From Phytoactinopolyspora endophytica (GTDB taxonomy: Bacteria > Actinomycetota > Actinomycetes > Jiangellales > Jiangellaceae): a stretch of 7,486 nucleotides of DNA. The notes under the pieces are model-generated. The model was given only the letters and a program-made list of their open reading frames with translations, ran no database searches and was not told where the DNA came from. The translations under genes were made by a program, and so were the position numbers. This document shows, piece after piece, positions 1 to 6,325 of the stretch (positions are counted from its first letter, which is position 1; every line of letters begins with the position of its first letter). The stretch covers positions 1,241 to 8,726 of the forward strand of contig NZ_ML142874.1 of assembly GCF_004138495.1 (NCBI RefSeq), given 5' to 3'.

Positions 1-1389
1 GGCACCGCCGGCTCCGCGGTCGTCTTCGCCGGCCTCACCGTCATGATCGCCCTCGCGGGGCTGTCCGTCGTCGGCATCCCCATCCTGACCGAGATGGGCC
101 TGGCGGCCGCCCTGACCGTCGGGGTCGCCGTCGTCATCGCTCTGACTCTGCTGCCGGCTCTTCTCGGCTTCGCCGGACAACGTGTCCTCTCGACGCGCAT
201 CCCCGGCCTCAAGGTACGCGACCCCGAGGACGACAGCCGGCCGACGGCGGGCCGACGCTGGGCGAACTTCGTCGTCCGGCGGCCGGTGGCTGTGCTGACC
301 GTCGCCGTCGTCGGGCTGGGCGTCCTCGCGTTGCCCATCACCGACCTACGGCTCGGATTCCCCGACGAGGGCACGTATCCACCGGAGACCACCCAACGTC
401 AGGCCTACGATTTCACCGCCGAAGGGTTCGGTCCCGGCTTCAACGGCCCGCTCCTGGTCGTCGCCGACATGGCCGACGCTTCCACCTCAGAGCAGGCGGC
501 CGAGGAACTGCACGCGACACTGTCCGAGCTCGACGGCGTCCAGATGGCGGCGCCCGCCCAGATCAACCAGGCCGGTGACACCGCAATCTTCAGCGTCGTC
601 CCGGTCACCGGGCCAGACCACGAGGACACCGAGCGCCTCGTCGACACCATCCGGTCCGACGTCGCGACGCAAGCCGAGCAGTCCGGCGCCCACCTCAGCG
701 TGACCGGCTCCACGGCGGTCTTCATCGACTTCAACGAGAAGATGGGCGACGCTCTCCTGCCCTATCTCAGCGTCGTCGTCGGCCTCTCCTTCATCCTGCT
801 CATGATCGTGTTCCGGTCGATCATCGTGCCGCTGAAGGCCGCGCTCGGGTTCCTGCTGACCATCGCGGCGACGTTCGGCGCTCTCGTCGCGGTCTTCCAA
901 TGGGGCTGGCTGACCGGCCTACTAGGAGTTCAGGAGACCGGCTCCGTCATCAGTCTGCTGCCGATCTTCATCATCGGCGTCGTGTTCGGGCTGGCCATGG
1001 ACTACGAGGTCTTCCTCGTCACCAGGATGCGGGAGGAGTTCGTCCATGGTGCCCAGGCGAGGCAGGCGGTCACCGTCGGTTTCCAGCACGGCGCCCGGGT
1101 CGTGGCCGCCGCGGCGATCATCATGATCAGTGTCTTCGGCGGGTTCATCCTGGGTGATGTCAGCGACATCGTCCAGATCGGGTTCGCACTCGCCGTCGCC
1201 ATCGCGTTCGACGCGTTCATCGTGCGGATGACGATCGTCCCGGCCGTCCTGGCTCTGGTCGGCGCCCGCGCGTGGTGGTTGCCCCGGTGGCTCGACCGGC
1301 TGCTGCCCAACGTCGACGTCGAAGGCGAACGCCTCGCCCGCTACCTGGAGCGTCAGCAAGGCGAAGCCGACCAGACCGCCGTTCGATAA
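1..1389 (+). CDS. MMPL/RND family transporter, C-terminal half (5' truncated by window edge)
   Basis: The reading frame is open from base 1, so the 462 codons seen are the C-terminal part of a larger inner-membrane exporter; MMPL proteins are usually 700-1000 residues with 12 membrane segments. The fragment begins inside what should be TM5 (GLTVMIALAGLSVV) and TM6 ends in the family-typical ALTLLPALLGF. A basic cytoplasmic linker, TM7 (about codons 95-112) and an extracytoplasmic porter domain (about codons 113-245) follow, then five more hydrophobic segments. TM10 carries GLAMDYEVFLVTRMREEF (D334-Y335 counted from base 1), matching the Asp-Tyr proton-relay motif known in MmpL3-type proteins. 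The family exports lipids, pigments or drugs using the proton gradient; the substrate cannot be read here. The adjacent TetR gene suggests drug- or ligand-induced export. The family call is firm. The true start lies upstream of the window. Confidence 0.93.
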   Translation, partial: GTAGSAVVFAGLTVMIALAGLSVVGIPILTEMGLAAALTVGVAVVIALTLLPALLGFAGQRVLSTRIPGLKVRDPEDDSRPTAGRRWANFVVRRPVAVLTVAVVGLGVLALPITDLRLGFPDEGTYPPETTQRQAYDFTAEGFGPGFNGPLLVVADMADASTSEQAAEELHATLSELDGVQMAAPAQINQAGDTAIFSVVPVTGPDHEDTERLVDTIRSDVATQAEQSGAHLSVTGSTAVFIDFNEKMGDALLPYLSVVVGLSFILLMIVFRSIIVPLKAALGFLLTIAATFGALVAVFQWGWLTGLLGVQETGSVISLLPIFIIGVVFGLAMDYEVFLVTRMREEFVHGAQARQAVTVGFQHGARVVAAAAIIMISVFGGFILGDVSDIVQIGFALAVAIAFDAFIVRMTIVPAVLALVGARAWWLPRWLDRLLPNVDVEGERLARYLERQQGEADQTAVR

Positions 1390-1446
1390 GGGCGCAGGAT
1401 GTGGCTGATTCTCCAAGCGGCCGCCCGAACGGCCAGAATTGGGTCT

Positions 1447-2049
1447 ATGAGCTCGCACGAGAACGGCCAGCCGACCGGGCTGCGGGAACGCAAGAAGGCC
1501 CGCACCCGGACGGCCATCCAGGACCACGCGCTCCGGCTCTACATGGAGCAGGGATACGTGGCGACGACTGTCGAGCAGATCGCCGACGCCGCCGACGTGT
1601 CGCAGAGCACGTTCTTCCGCTACTTCCCCACCAAGGCGGACACGGTCTTCTACGACCGCTACGACCCACTGATGATGGAGACGTTCGTCCGCCAGCCCGC
1701 TGATCTGTCGCCTGTGGCGGCCGTTCGAGCTTCGATCCACGATGTCCTGCAGCACATGAACCCCGATGAGCTCGCGCTCGAGAAGACCCGATGGCGGTTG
1801 ATCGCGGAGGTGCAAGAGCTCCAGTCCGTCCTCACAGACTCAGTCAGGCAGAACAACGAGGTGCTCTGCCATTTCATCGCCGCACGAGTGGGCCGCGAGC
1901 CCGACGACTTCGCCGTTCGAATCTGGGTGGGCGCGGTGCTCGGTGCCGTCTATGCCGCATACTTCGCGGCCATGGCGAGCCCTGACAGCGATTTCATCGA
2001 GTACTTCGACGCGGCGCTCGCGCAGCTCGAAGCCGGACTTCCACTGTAG
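1447..2049 (+). CDS. TetR/AcrR-family transcriptional regulator
   Basis: A 200-residue protein with the usual TetR plan. The N-terminal helix-turn-helix lies at about residues 13-60: RTAIQDHALRLYMEQGY, then TTVEQIADAADVSQSTFFRYFPTK, with the FFRYFPTK recognition-helix end typical of the family. A helical ligand/dimer domain, ending in an alanine-rich helix pair at about 157-195, follows. Such proteins repress a nearby gene until a ligand binds. Lying 57 bp after the MMPL transporter on the same strand, it most likely controls that exporter, possibly along with itself; this is inference from position. The ATG at 1447 gives the common family length (about 195-205) and a normal MSSHENG-type N-terminus. 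An in-frame ATG at 1399 has a better Shine-Dalgarno (AAGGG at 1388-1392, 6 nt away) but would add 16 atypical hydrophobic residues, so the start is uncertain. The ligand is unknown. Confidence 0.9.
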   Translation: MSSHENGQPTGLRERKKARTRTAIQDHALRLYMEQGYVATTVEQIADAADVSQSTFFRYFPTKADTVFYDRYDPLMMETFVRQPADLSPVAAVRASIHDVLQHMNPDELALEKTRWRLIAEVQELQSVLTDSVRQNNEVLCHFIAARVGREPDDFAVRIWVGAVLGAVYAAYFAAMASPDSDFIEYFDAALAQLEAGLPL

Positions 2050-2059
2050 GTTCCTGCAC

Positions 2060-2086
2060 ATGCCGCGGGAGGACCTCCGGCGGCAT
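2060..2086. terminator. Inverted repeat between convergent genes, probable bidirectional terminator
   Basis: ATGCCGC (2060-2066) pairs perfectly with GCGGCAT (2080-2086). After one G-G mismatch, GGAG pairs with CTCC around a 3-nt loop, giving a GC-rich hairpin of about 11 bp. It lies 11 bp after the TetR stop and 4 bp after the phosphatase stop on the other strand, so it could end both transcripts. There is no U-tract on either side, which is common for actinobacterial terminators but lowers certainty. Confidence 0.6.
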
Positions 2087-2090
2087 ACGC

Positions 2091-2726
2091 TCAGCCCTCT
2101 TCGATGACCACCGGTGTCGGCAGGGTGCCGGCGTTGTGCTCGACGAGGATCCACCCGTCGTCGCCCTCCCGGAGCATCGACCACGAGCAGTTGGACAGCC
2201 CGCCGATGTTGGTGAACAGCTTCAGCGGCATACCGATCAGGGCTGCGATGCCCAGCCGGGCGGCGCCACCGTGCGTGGTCAACACGGCGAGCCCGTCCTG
2301 AGGAAGCCGCGCCGCGGCGTCGCGCACGGCGCTCACCATCCGGTCGGCCACCTCTTGCCGCGTCTCGCCACCGCCGACCCGCAGCAACGGATCACCTGCA
2401 CGCCACGCCTTGAACTCGTCCGGCCATCGCGCCGAGATCTCCGCCGACGTGCAGCCCTGCCACTCCCCGGCGTAGGTCTCTCGTAGCCTCGGATCGAATT
2501 CGAAGCCACTCCCGGTCAGCGCCGCCAGCGTCGCCATGGTGTCCCGGGTTCGTTTCAGGTCCGACGCGATGAGCAGCTCCGGTTCGAGCGACGCCAGCCG
2601 CGCCGCGGTCTCACGGGCCTGCTGTAGACCGACCTCGTCCAGGTCGACGTCGGTCTGACCTTGAAACCTGCCGGCAGCGTTCCATTCGGTCCGGCCGTGT
2701 CTCCACAGGACGACCCGTCGACTCAC
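2091..2726 (-). CDS. Histidine phosphatase family protein, candidate glucosyl-3-phosphoglycerate phosphatase
   Basis: A 211-residue phosphoglycerate-mutase-fold phosphatase. Visible active-site residues are the WRHGRTEWN motif with phospho-accepting H10 and R9, the SDLKRTRDT motif with R59, RLRETYAGEWQG with acid E83, and THGG with second histidine H152, so a full catalytic set is present. Its position directly after nadD and rsfS is the same as that of the Mycobacterium tuberculosis gene Rv2419c (GpgP), which removes phosphate from glucosyl-3-phosphoglycerate in methylglucose lipopolysaccharide synthesis. Family and synteny support that role, but substrate specificity in this superfamily is poorly predicted from sequence, so no symbol is given. 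The GTG start overlaps the rsfS stop (GTGA, 4 bp), showing translational coupling. The frame stays open about 50 codons further upstream, but that part only shadows rsfS. It is the last gene of the run, just before the hairpin at 2060-2086. Confidence 0.88.
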   Translation of the reverse strand: MSRRVVLWRHGRTEWNAAGRFQGQTDVDLDEVGLQQARETAARLASLEPELLIASDLKRTRDTMATLAALTGSGFEFDPRLRETYAGEWQGCTSAEISARWPDEFKAWRAGDPLLRVGGGETRQEVADRMVSAVRDAAARLPQDGLAVLTTHGGAARLGIAALIGMPLKLFTNIGGLSNCSWSMLREGDDGWILVEHNAGTLPTPVVIEEG

Positions 2727-3130
2727 TCCCCCGCTCCGTTGCCACGGCCGACGTGGACGCTTTCCGGCAATTCGATGACGGGGCAGTCCTTCCACAGCCG
2801 CTCGAGCGCGTAGTACGAGCGCTCCTCCGCATGCTGCACATGTACGACGATGTCGACATAGTCCAGCAGCACCCACCTGCCTTCTTGCTGTCCTTCACGC
2901 CGCACCGGTTTAGCCTGGAGAACTCTCAGGCGCTCCTCGATGGCCTCGACTATGGCCCGGACTTGACGGTCATTGGGAGCCGAGCAGACGACGAATGCGT
3001 CGGTGATGGCCAGCTGGTCCGAGACGTCGAATGCGACGATGTCATCGGCAAGCTTGTCAGCGGCCGCCTCAGCGGCGGCGAAAGCGAGCTGGGTGGCGCG
3101 GTCGGTTGCGGGCAAATCAGAGCCTTTCAA
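2723..3130 (-). CDS. rsfS: Ribosome silencing factor RsfS (Iojap/YbeB family)
   Basis: A 135-residue protein covering the whole RsfS domain. KLADDIVAFDVS (about 26-37), ITDAFVVCSAPNDRQV (42-57), REGQQEGRWVLLDYVDIVVHVQ (78-99) and ERSYYALERLWKDCP (103-117) are the conserved family blocks. RsfS binds ribosomal protein uL14 (L14) on the large subunit and blocks joining with the small subunit, lowering translation under nutrient limitation. It sits in its usual place directly after nadD (21 bp gap) and overlaps the following phosphatase by 4 bp. There is no ATG or GTG at the N-terminus. The TTG at 3130 has TAGGGA 9 nt upstream; a second in-frame TTG at 3115 has GAAAGG 7 nt upstream and gives 130 residues, closer to relatives such as the mycobacterial protein. 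Identity is very secure, the exact start is not. Confidence 0.95.
   Translation of the reverse strand: MKGSDLPATDRATQLAFAAAEAAADKLADDIVAFDVSDQLAITDAFVVCSAPNDRQVRAIVEAIEERLRVLQAKPVRREGQQEGRWVLLDYVDIVVHVQHAEERSYYALERLWKDCPVIELPESVHVGRGNGAGE
2734..2737 (-). promoter_or_regulatory. Shine-Dalgarno for the phosphatase gene, inside rsfS
   Basis: GGAG (within CGGAGCGGGGGAGTGA read on the - strand) lies 7 nt before the GTG at 2726, within the last codons of rsfS. It fixes the phosphatase start at the GTGA overlap rather than at any upstream in-frame codon. Confidence 0.6.
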
Positions 3131-3151
3131 GCGGACGATTCCCTACGAATC

Positions 3152-3748
3152 CTACGTCGGTACGTACAGTTGGCGCTTGTTGATGTATCGGACGATGCCA
3201 TCGGGTACGAGGTACCAGATCGGCTCACCCCCGGCTACCCGGTCCCGGCACTCGCTGGACGAGATGGCCAGCGCCGGCACTTCGACCAGCGTGACCTTGC
3301 CTTCCGGCAGGCCGGCGTCGGACAGCTCATGACCCGGCCGGGTGCAGCCGACGAAGTGCGCGAGCTCGAACAATTCCTCCGCATCCCGCCAGGACAGAAT
3401 CTGTTGCAGCGCGTCTGCCCCGGTGATGAAGAACAGCTCGCTTTCCTCGCCATGATCCTGCCGTAGGTCACGCAATGTGTCCACCGTGTAGGTGAGCCCG
3501 CCTCGGTCGATATCCACCCGGCTGACCGAGAACCGCGGATTCGACGCGGTCGCGATGACGGTCATCAGGTAACGGTCTTCGGCGGCTGTGACCTCCCGGT
3601 CGCCCTTCTGCCACGGCTGCCCGGTCGGCACGAAGATCACTTCGTCAAGGCCGAACCAATGCTGCACCTCGCTGGCGGCGACCAAGTGGCCGTGATGGAT
3701 GGGATCGAACGTCCCACCCATGATGCCAAGTCGCTTCTGCTCGCTCAC
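3152..3748 (-). CDS. nadD: Nicotinate-nucleotide adenylyltransferase
   Basis: A 198-residue enzyme that joins nicotinate mononucleotide and ATP to give deamido-NAD+ and pyrophosphate in the cytoplasm, an essential step of NAD synthesis. The nucleotidyltransferase signature [11 protein letters not shown] (residues 11-21) with the HxGH element is intact. [10 protein letters not shown] (39-48), [20 protein letters not shown] (58-77), ITGADAL (108-114) and ISSSECRDR (162-170, the ISSTxxR-type motif) complete the family pattern. Length and wording are close to mycobacterial NadD. The GTG start is the only one leaving a short leader before GIMGGTFD; no strong Shine-Dalgarno precedes it, and it lies 12 bp after the stop of the 48-residue ORF, so it may depend on translation from that ORF. 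rsfS follows 21 bp downstream. Confidence 0.97.
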   Translation of the reverse strand: MSEQKRLGIMGGTFDPIHHGHLVAASEVQHWFGLDEVIFVPTGQPWQKGDREVTAAEDRYLMTVIATASNPRFSVSRVDIDRGGLTYTVDTLRDLRQDHGEESELFFITGADALQQILSWRDAEELFELAHFVGCTRPGHELSDAGLPEGKVTLVEVPALAISSSECRDRVAGGEPIWYLVPDGIVRYINKRQLYVPT

Positions 3749-3760
3749 CAGGAAACCAGC

Positions 3761-3907
3761 TCAGGCGTGCGGGCGGCCCTTACCGAAGGAAAGGGTCACC
3801 ATCAGCAGCACCAGCAGGATGACGAGCGCCCCGATGCCCCACCCTTCAGCCGGGAAACCCTCACTCTCGCTGTGCGCTTCTTCCGCCAGCAGCACGACCT
3901 TCTCCAT
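3761..3907 (-). CDS. Small single-pass membrane protein (48 residues)
   Basis: A complete ATG-to-TGA frame of 48 codons read by hand between proA and nadD. It has an acidic N-terminal part (MEKVVLLAEEAHSESEGF), then GWGIGALVILLVLLMVTLSFG as one membrane segment (about residues 23-42), and a short basic tail GKGRPHA. The charge pattern (negative before, positive after the segment) predicts the N-terminus outside and the C-terminus in the cytoplasm. Third codon positions are strongly G/C, as in neighbouring genes, and spacing is operon-like (41 bp after proA, 12 bp before nadD). I recall short membrane ORFs being annotated at this place in other actinomycetes, but cannot confirm homology here. 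No function is known. An in-frame GTG at 3916 could add three residues. No clear Shine-Dalgarno is visible. Confidence 0.75.
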   Translation of the reverse strand: MEKVVLLAEEAHSESEGFPAEGWGIGALVILLVLLMVTLSFGKGRPHA

Positions 3908-3948
3908 GGGCAGCACACTATCGCATGCGGCCCACGGCTCGGCGAGCG

Positions 3949-5211
3949 CTAGCCGCGGATGTGACCGTCGCCGGTCACCACGTACGTGGTGGTGGTGAGT
4001 TCCCGCAGGCCCATGGGACCCCTGGCGTGCAGCTTCTGGGTGGAGATGCCGATCTCGGCGCCGAAGCCGAACTGCTCGCCGTCGGTGAACCTGGTGGAGG
4101 CGTTGACCATAACGGCCGCGGAATCCGTCGTGGCCGCGAACCGCCGCGACGCCGCGAGCGAGCGGGTGACGATCGCCTCCGTGTGCCCGCTACCCCATCG
4201 GCGGATGTGCGCCACCGCGTCGTCCAAACTATCGACGACGCCGACCGCGAGGTCCAGGGAGAGGTACTCGGCCGCCCAGTCGTCGTCCGTGGCGGCGGCC
4301 ACCTCGGAGTCGTGACTGCGCACACGGTCGTCGCCGTGCACCGTGACACCGGCGTCGCGCAGTGCCGGCAGCACCCGCGGGAGGAACGCGTCGGCGACAT
4401 CAGCGTGCACCAGCAGGGTCTCCGCGGCGTTGCAGACGCTCGGCCGCTGGGTCTTGGCGTTGAGCACGATCTCCAGCGCGGTGTCGAGATCCGCGTCGGC
4501 GTCGACGTAGACGTGGCAATTGCCCACGCCCGTCTCGATGACCGGCACGGTCGACTCCTCGACCACGCTGCGGATCAGCCCGGCTCCCCCGCGCGGGATC
4601 AGCACGTCGACGAGGCCACGTGCCCGCATCAGGTGCTTGGCGGCTTCGTGCCCGTCCCCGGGGACCAGCTGGACGGCGTCCAGGGGCACGTCAGTGGTCA
4701 CGGTGGCGGTCCGCAGCACGCCGACGATGGCCGTGTTGGACACCGCCGCGCTCGATGAACCGCGCAGCAGGACGGCGTTGCCGCTCTTCAAGGCCAGCCC
4801 TGCGGCGTCGGCGGTCACGTTGGGCCGAGCCTCGTAAATGATTCCGACGACGCCGAGCGGCACCCGGCGCTGACGCACCTCGAGACCGTTGGGCAAGGCG
4901 TAGCCGCGTTCGATCTCGCCCACCGGATCGGGAAGCCCGGCCACCTGCCGCAGGCCGTCGGCCATCGCCGCGATCCGCTTGTCGTCCAGCCGGAGCCGGT
5001 CGATGATCGCCTCGCTGGTGCCGTTATCGCGAGCGCGAGCGACGTCTTCGCCGTTCGCCTCAACGATCCGCGCCGCATTGGCGACGAGCGCATCGGCCAT
5101 CGCCATCAGTGCGACGTCCTTCTGCGCACGGGTCAGAACTGCCAGGTCAGCTGCCGCCTTACGGGCATGCCGGGCAGCGTCGTGGACGGAAGCCGCAAGC
5201 TCATCGGTCAT
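3949..5211 (-). CDS. proA: Gamma-glutamyl phosphate reductase (glutamate-5-semialdehyde dehydrogenase)
   Basis: A 420-residue enzyme of the usual length that reduces gamma-glutamyl phosphate with NADPH to glutamate semialdehyde, the second step of proline synthesis. It has the aldehyde-dehydrogenase-like fold: the [17 protein letters not shown] block (117-133), the cofactor-side [14 protein letters not shown] (140-153), [10 protein letters not shown] (204-213), catalytic C260 in [14 protein letters not shown], and the C-terminal [22 protein letters not shown] and [16 protein letters not shown] motifs, all intact. The ATG at 5211 gives a normal N-terminus; no Shine-Dalgarno precedes it (see the -10-like hexamer at 5219-5224). 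Its partner proB, often directly upstream, is absent; an AraC-VOC pair stands there instead. The 48-residue membrane ORF and nadD follow downstream. Confidence 0.97.
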   Translation of the reverse strand: MTDELAASVHDAARHARKAAADLAVLTRAQKDVALMAMADALVANAARIVEANGEDVARARDNGTSEAIIDRLRLDDKRIAAMADGLRQVAGLPDPVGEIERGYALPNGLEVRQRRVPLGVVGIIYEARPNVTADAAGLALKSGNAVLLRGSSSAAVSNTAIVGVLRTATVTTDVPLDAVQLVPGDGHEAAKHLMRARGLVDVLIPRGGAGLIRSVVEESTVPVIETGVGNCHVYVDADADLDTALEIVLNAKTQRPSVCNAAETLLVHADVADAFLPRVLPALRDAGVTVHGDDRVRSHDSEVAAATDDDWAAEYLSLDLAVGVVDSLDDAVAHIRRWGSGHTEAIVTRSLAASRRFAATTDSAAVMVNASTRFTDGEQFGFGAEIGISTQKLHARGPMGLRELTTTTYVVTGDGHIRG

Positions 5212-5218
5212 GCCGAGA

Positions 5219-5224
5219 AGTCTA
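5219..5224 (-). promoter_or_regulatory. Possible -10 element for leaderless proA transcription
   Basis: TAGACT (- strand) matches the actinobacterial TANNNT -10 pattern and ends 7 nt before the proA ATG, so transcription could begin at or next to the A of the start codon. This fits the absence of a Shine-Dalgarno before proA. No convincing -35 is seen about 17 nt upstream, and a six-base match can occur by chance. Confidence 0.4.
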
Positions 5225-5247
5225 CGACGCGTCCCCCTGCACTCTGC

Positions 5248-5709
5248 TCAGGATTCGCCGGCCCAGCGCCTGCGGACCTCGTCCGTGATCTCGGCCACCT
5301 CGGCAGCGGGCTGGGTGATGCGGATGTTGTTGCCGAACGGGTCCCGCAGGGCGCAGTCGATGCCGTACGGCTGCTCCGTCGGTTCTTGGGTGAACTCGAC
5401 GCCCTTGGCCTTCAGCTCCTGGTACGTCTTCTGGCAGTCGTCGGTACGGAGGATGAAACCGAGCCCTGCGGCGCCCTTGGTGACCATGTCGCGGACCTGA
5501 GCGGCCGTCTCCTCGGGCATCGCGGGCGGAGCCGGCTTCTCCAGCAGTACCTCGCGGTCGTTGTCGCCGGGCACGCCGATGGTGAGCCAGCGCATGAACC
5601 CGAGGTCGACGTCGGAGCGGACCTCGAACCCGAGCTTGCCGACGTAGAAGTCGAGCGCCTCGTCCTGGTCGAGCACGTACAGGCCGGAATGTGTGATTGC
5701 TGTGAACAT
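5248..5709 (-). CDS. VOC (glyoxalase/bleomycin-resistance fold) family protein
   Basis: A 153-residue protein with two VOC half-domains. The first runs from about residue 3 to 57 (ITHSGLYVLDQDEALDFYVGK, LGFEVRSDVDLGFMRWLTIG, REVLLEKP). The second runs from about 80 to 134 (GLGFILRTDDCQKTYQELKAKG, then GIDCALRDPFGNNIRITQP). H7 and the acidic residue near E53/E56 sit at first-half metal-ligand positions, but the second half has G82 and R130 where metal-dependent members have His and Glu, so it may not be a classical metal enzyme; small-molecule binding or resistance is an alternative. It starts 10 bp after the AraC gene, a regulator-VOC pairing that recurs in bacteria. The ATG at 5709 gives the typical MFTAITHSG start; a GTG at 5718 would leave 1 bp after the AraC stop. 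The substrate is unknown. Confidence 0.88.
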   Translation of the reverse strand: MFTAITHSGLYVLDQDEALDFYVGKLGFEVRSDVDLGFMRWLTIGVPGDNDREVLLEKPAPPAMPEETAAQVRDMVTKGAAGLGFILRTDDCQKTYQELKAKGVEFTQEPTEQPYGIDCALRDPFGNNIRITQPAAEVAEITDEVRRRWAGES

Positions 5710-5719
5710 GGCTCTCACG

Positions 5720-6169
5720 CTAGACCGGTTCGCGTCGGCGCACTTCTCCAAAACTGCTCGGGCGCGTCCAGGCCATCGCGAAGCAACTCGGCACCGGGAC
5801 GGGTTCCACTCGCTGGCGGTACTGCGAAGGGGAATGGCCGATGATGTCGCGGAAGACCCGACTGAACGTCCCGAGGCTGGTGAATCCTACGTCCATGCAG
5901 ATGTCCGTCACGCTGCGGTCAGTGTTGCGGAGCAGCGCCATCGCCCGCTCCACCCGCCGGCGCTGCAGGTACCGATGCGGCGTCTCGCCGAAGGTGGCGC
6001 GGAACGTCCGGATGAAGTGCGCCTCCGAGACCAGCGCGATCCGTGCCAGCGCGGGTATGTTCAGCGGCTTCGCGTAGTCGCGATCTATCGCGTCCCGCGC
6101 ACGCAGCATCCACCGGTTGGTCTCCTCAACCGACCTACTCTGGGCCGTCGCCCCGGGAACAGACGTCAC
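5720..6169 (-). CDS. Short AraC-family transcriptional regulator (DNA-binding domain only)
   Basis: 149 residues made almost entirely of the AraC/XylS DNA-binding domain. The first helix-turn-helix is LNIPALARIALVSEAHFIRTF (about 36-56), followed by FGETPHRYLQRRRVERAMALL. The second is SVTDICMDVGFTSLGTFSRVF (about 86-106), closing with the GHSPSQYR signature (111-118). No ligand-binding domain precedes it, so signal sensing must lie in the short N-terminus, the tail (119-149) or elsewhere. Ten base pairs separate it from the VOC gene, which it most likely controls. The GTG start overlaps the TGA of a 41-codon ORF (GTGA), with GAGG running directly into the start. Internal M21 is another possible start, with GAGGAG 12 nt upstream. 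Regulatory partners are inferred from position only. Confidence 0.9.
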   Translation of the reverse strand: MTSVPGATAQSRSVEETNRWMLRARDAIDRDYAKPLNIPALARIALVSEAHFIRTFRATFGETPHRYLQRRRVERAMALLRNTDRSVTDICMDVGFTSLGTFSRVFRDIIGHSPSQYRQRVEPVPVPSCFAMAWTRPSSFGEVRRREPV

Positions 6170-6291
6170 CTCAGCAGTGTGGCACAGCCTGCTGGCCGAT
6201 CCGTGTCCTGCGCGACCACCCGGCCATCGGGCTCCACCAGGGCTCGTGCGGCCCGGTCGAGAGCCTCCGGTAGATGCATTGTCATGGCCAT
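6166..6291 (-). CDS. Putative 41-residue ORF coupled to the AraC gene
   Basis: A frame from ATG 6291 to TGA, found by hand in the gap between the lipoprotein and AraC genes. It contains three in-frame ATGs in its first five codons (MAMTM), a predicted helix HLPEALDRAARALVE and PDGRVVAQDTDRPAGC. Its TGA overlaps the AraC GTG by 4 bp, the same arrangement as rsfS/phosphatase, which is the main reason to take it seriously. Against it: no Shine-Dalgarno, mixed third positions (several A and T), no recognisable family, and such a short frame can be chance in GC-rich DNA. It could be a leader peptide, an extended N-terminal remnant, or nothing. It fills most of the 156 bp otherwise without a gene. 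Confidence 0.35.
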   Translation of the reverse strand: MAMTMHLPEALDRAARALVEPDGRVVAQDTDRPAGCATLLR

Positions 6292-6325
6292 ACGCTGCAA
6301 GATACCGAACTCAGCCCATCACAGT

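Noticed and set aside
1419..1434. GGCCG/CGGCC inverted repeat before the TetR gene, considered as an operator
   Set aside because: Only 5 bp per arm of pure G/C, expected by chance here, and not the usual AT-containing TetR operator form.
922..1815. Long - strand open frame (about 297 codons) opposite the MMPL and TetR genes
   Set aside because: It overlaps two clear family genes; its Asp/Arg/His-rich translation is typical of the antisense of GC-rich coding DNA and shows no domain.
2753..3466. Long + strand open frame (about 237 codons) opposite rsfS and nadD
   Set aside because: It is antisense to two conserved enzymes with intact motifs; no recognisable domain, no Shine-Dalgarno-supported start.
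3925..4758. + strand frame of about 277 codons opposite proA
   Set aside because: Gly/Arg/His/Val-rich shadow of proA codons, with no motif.
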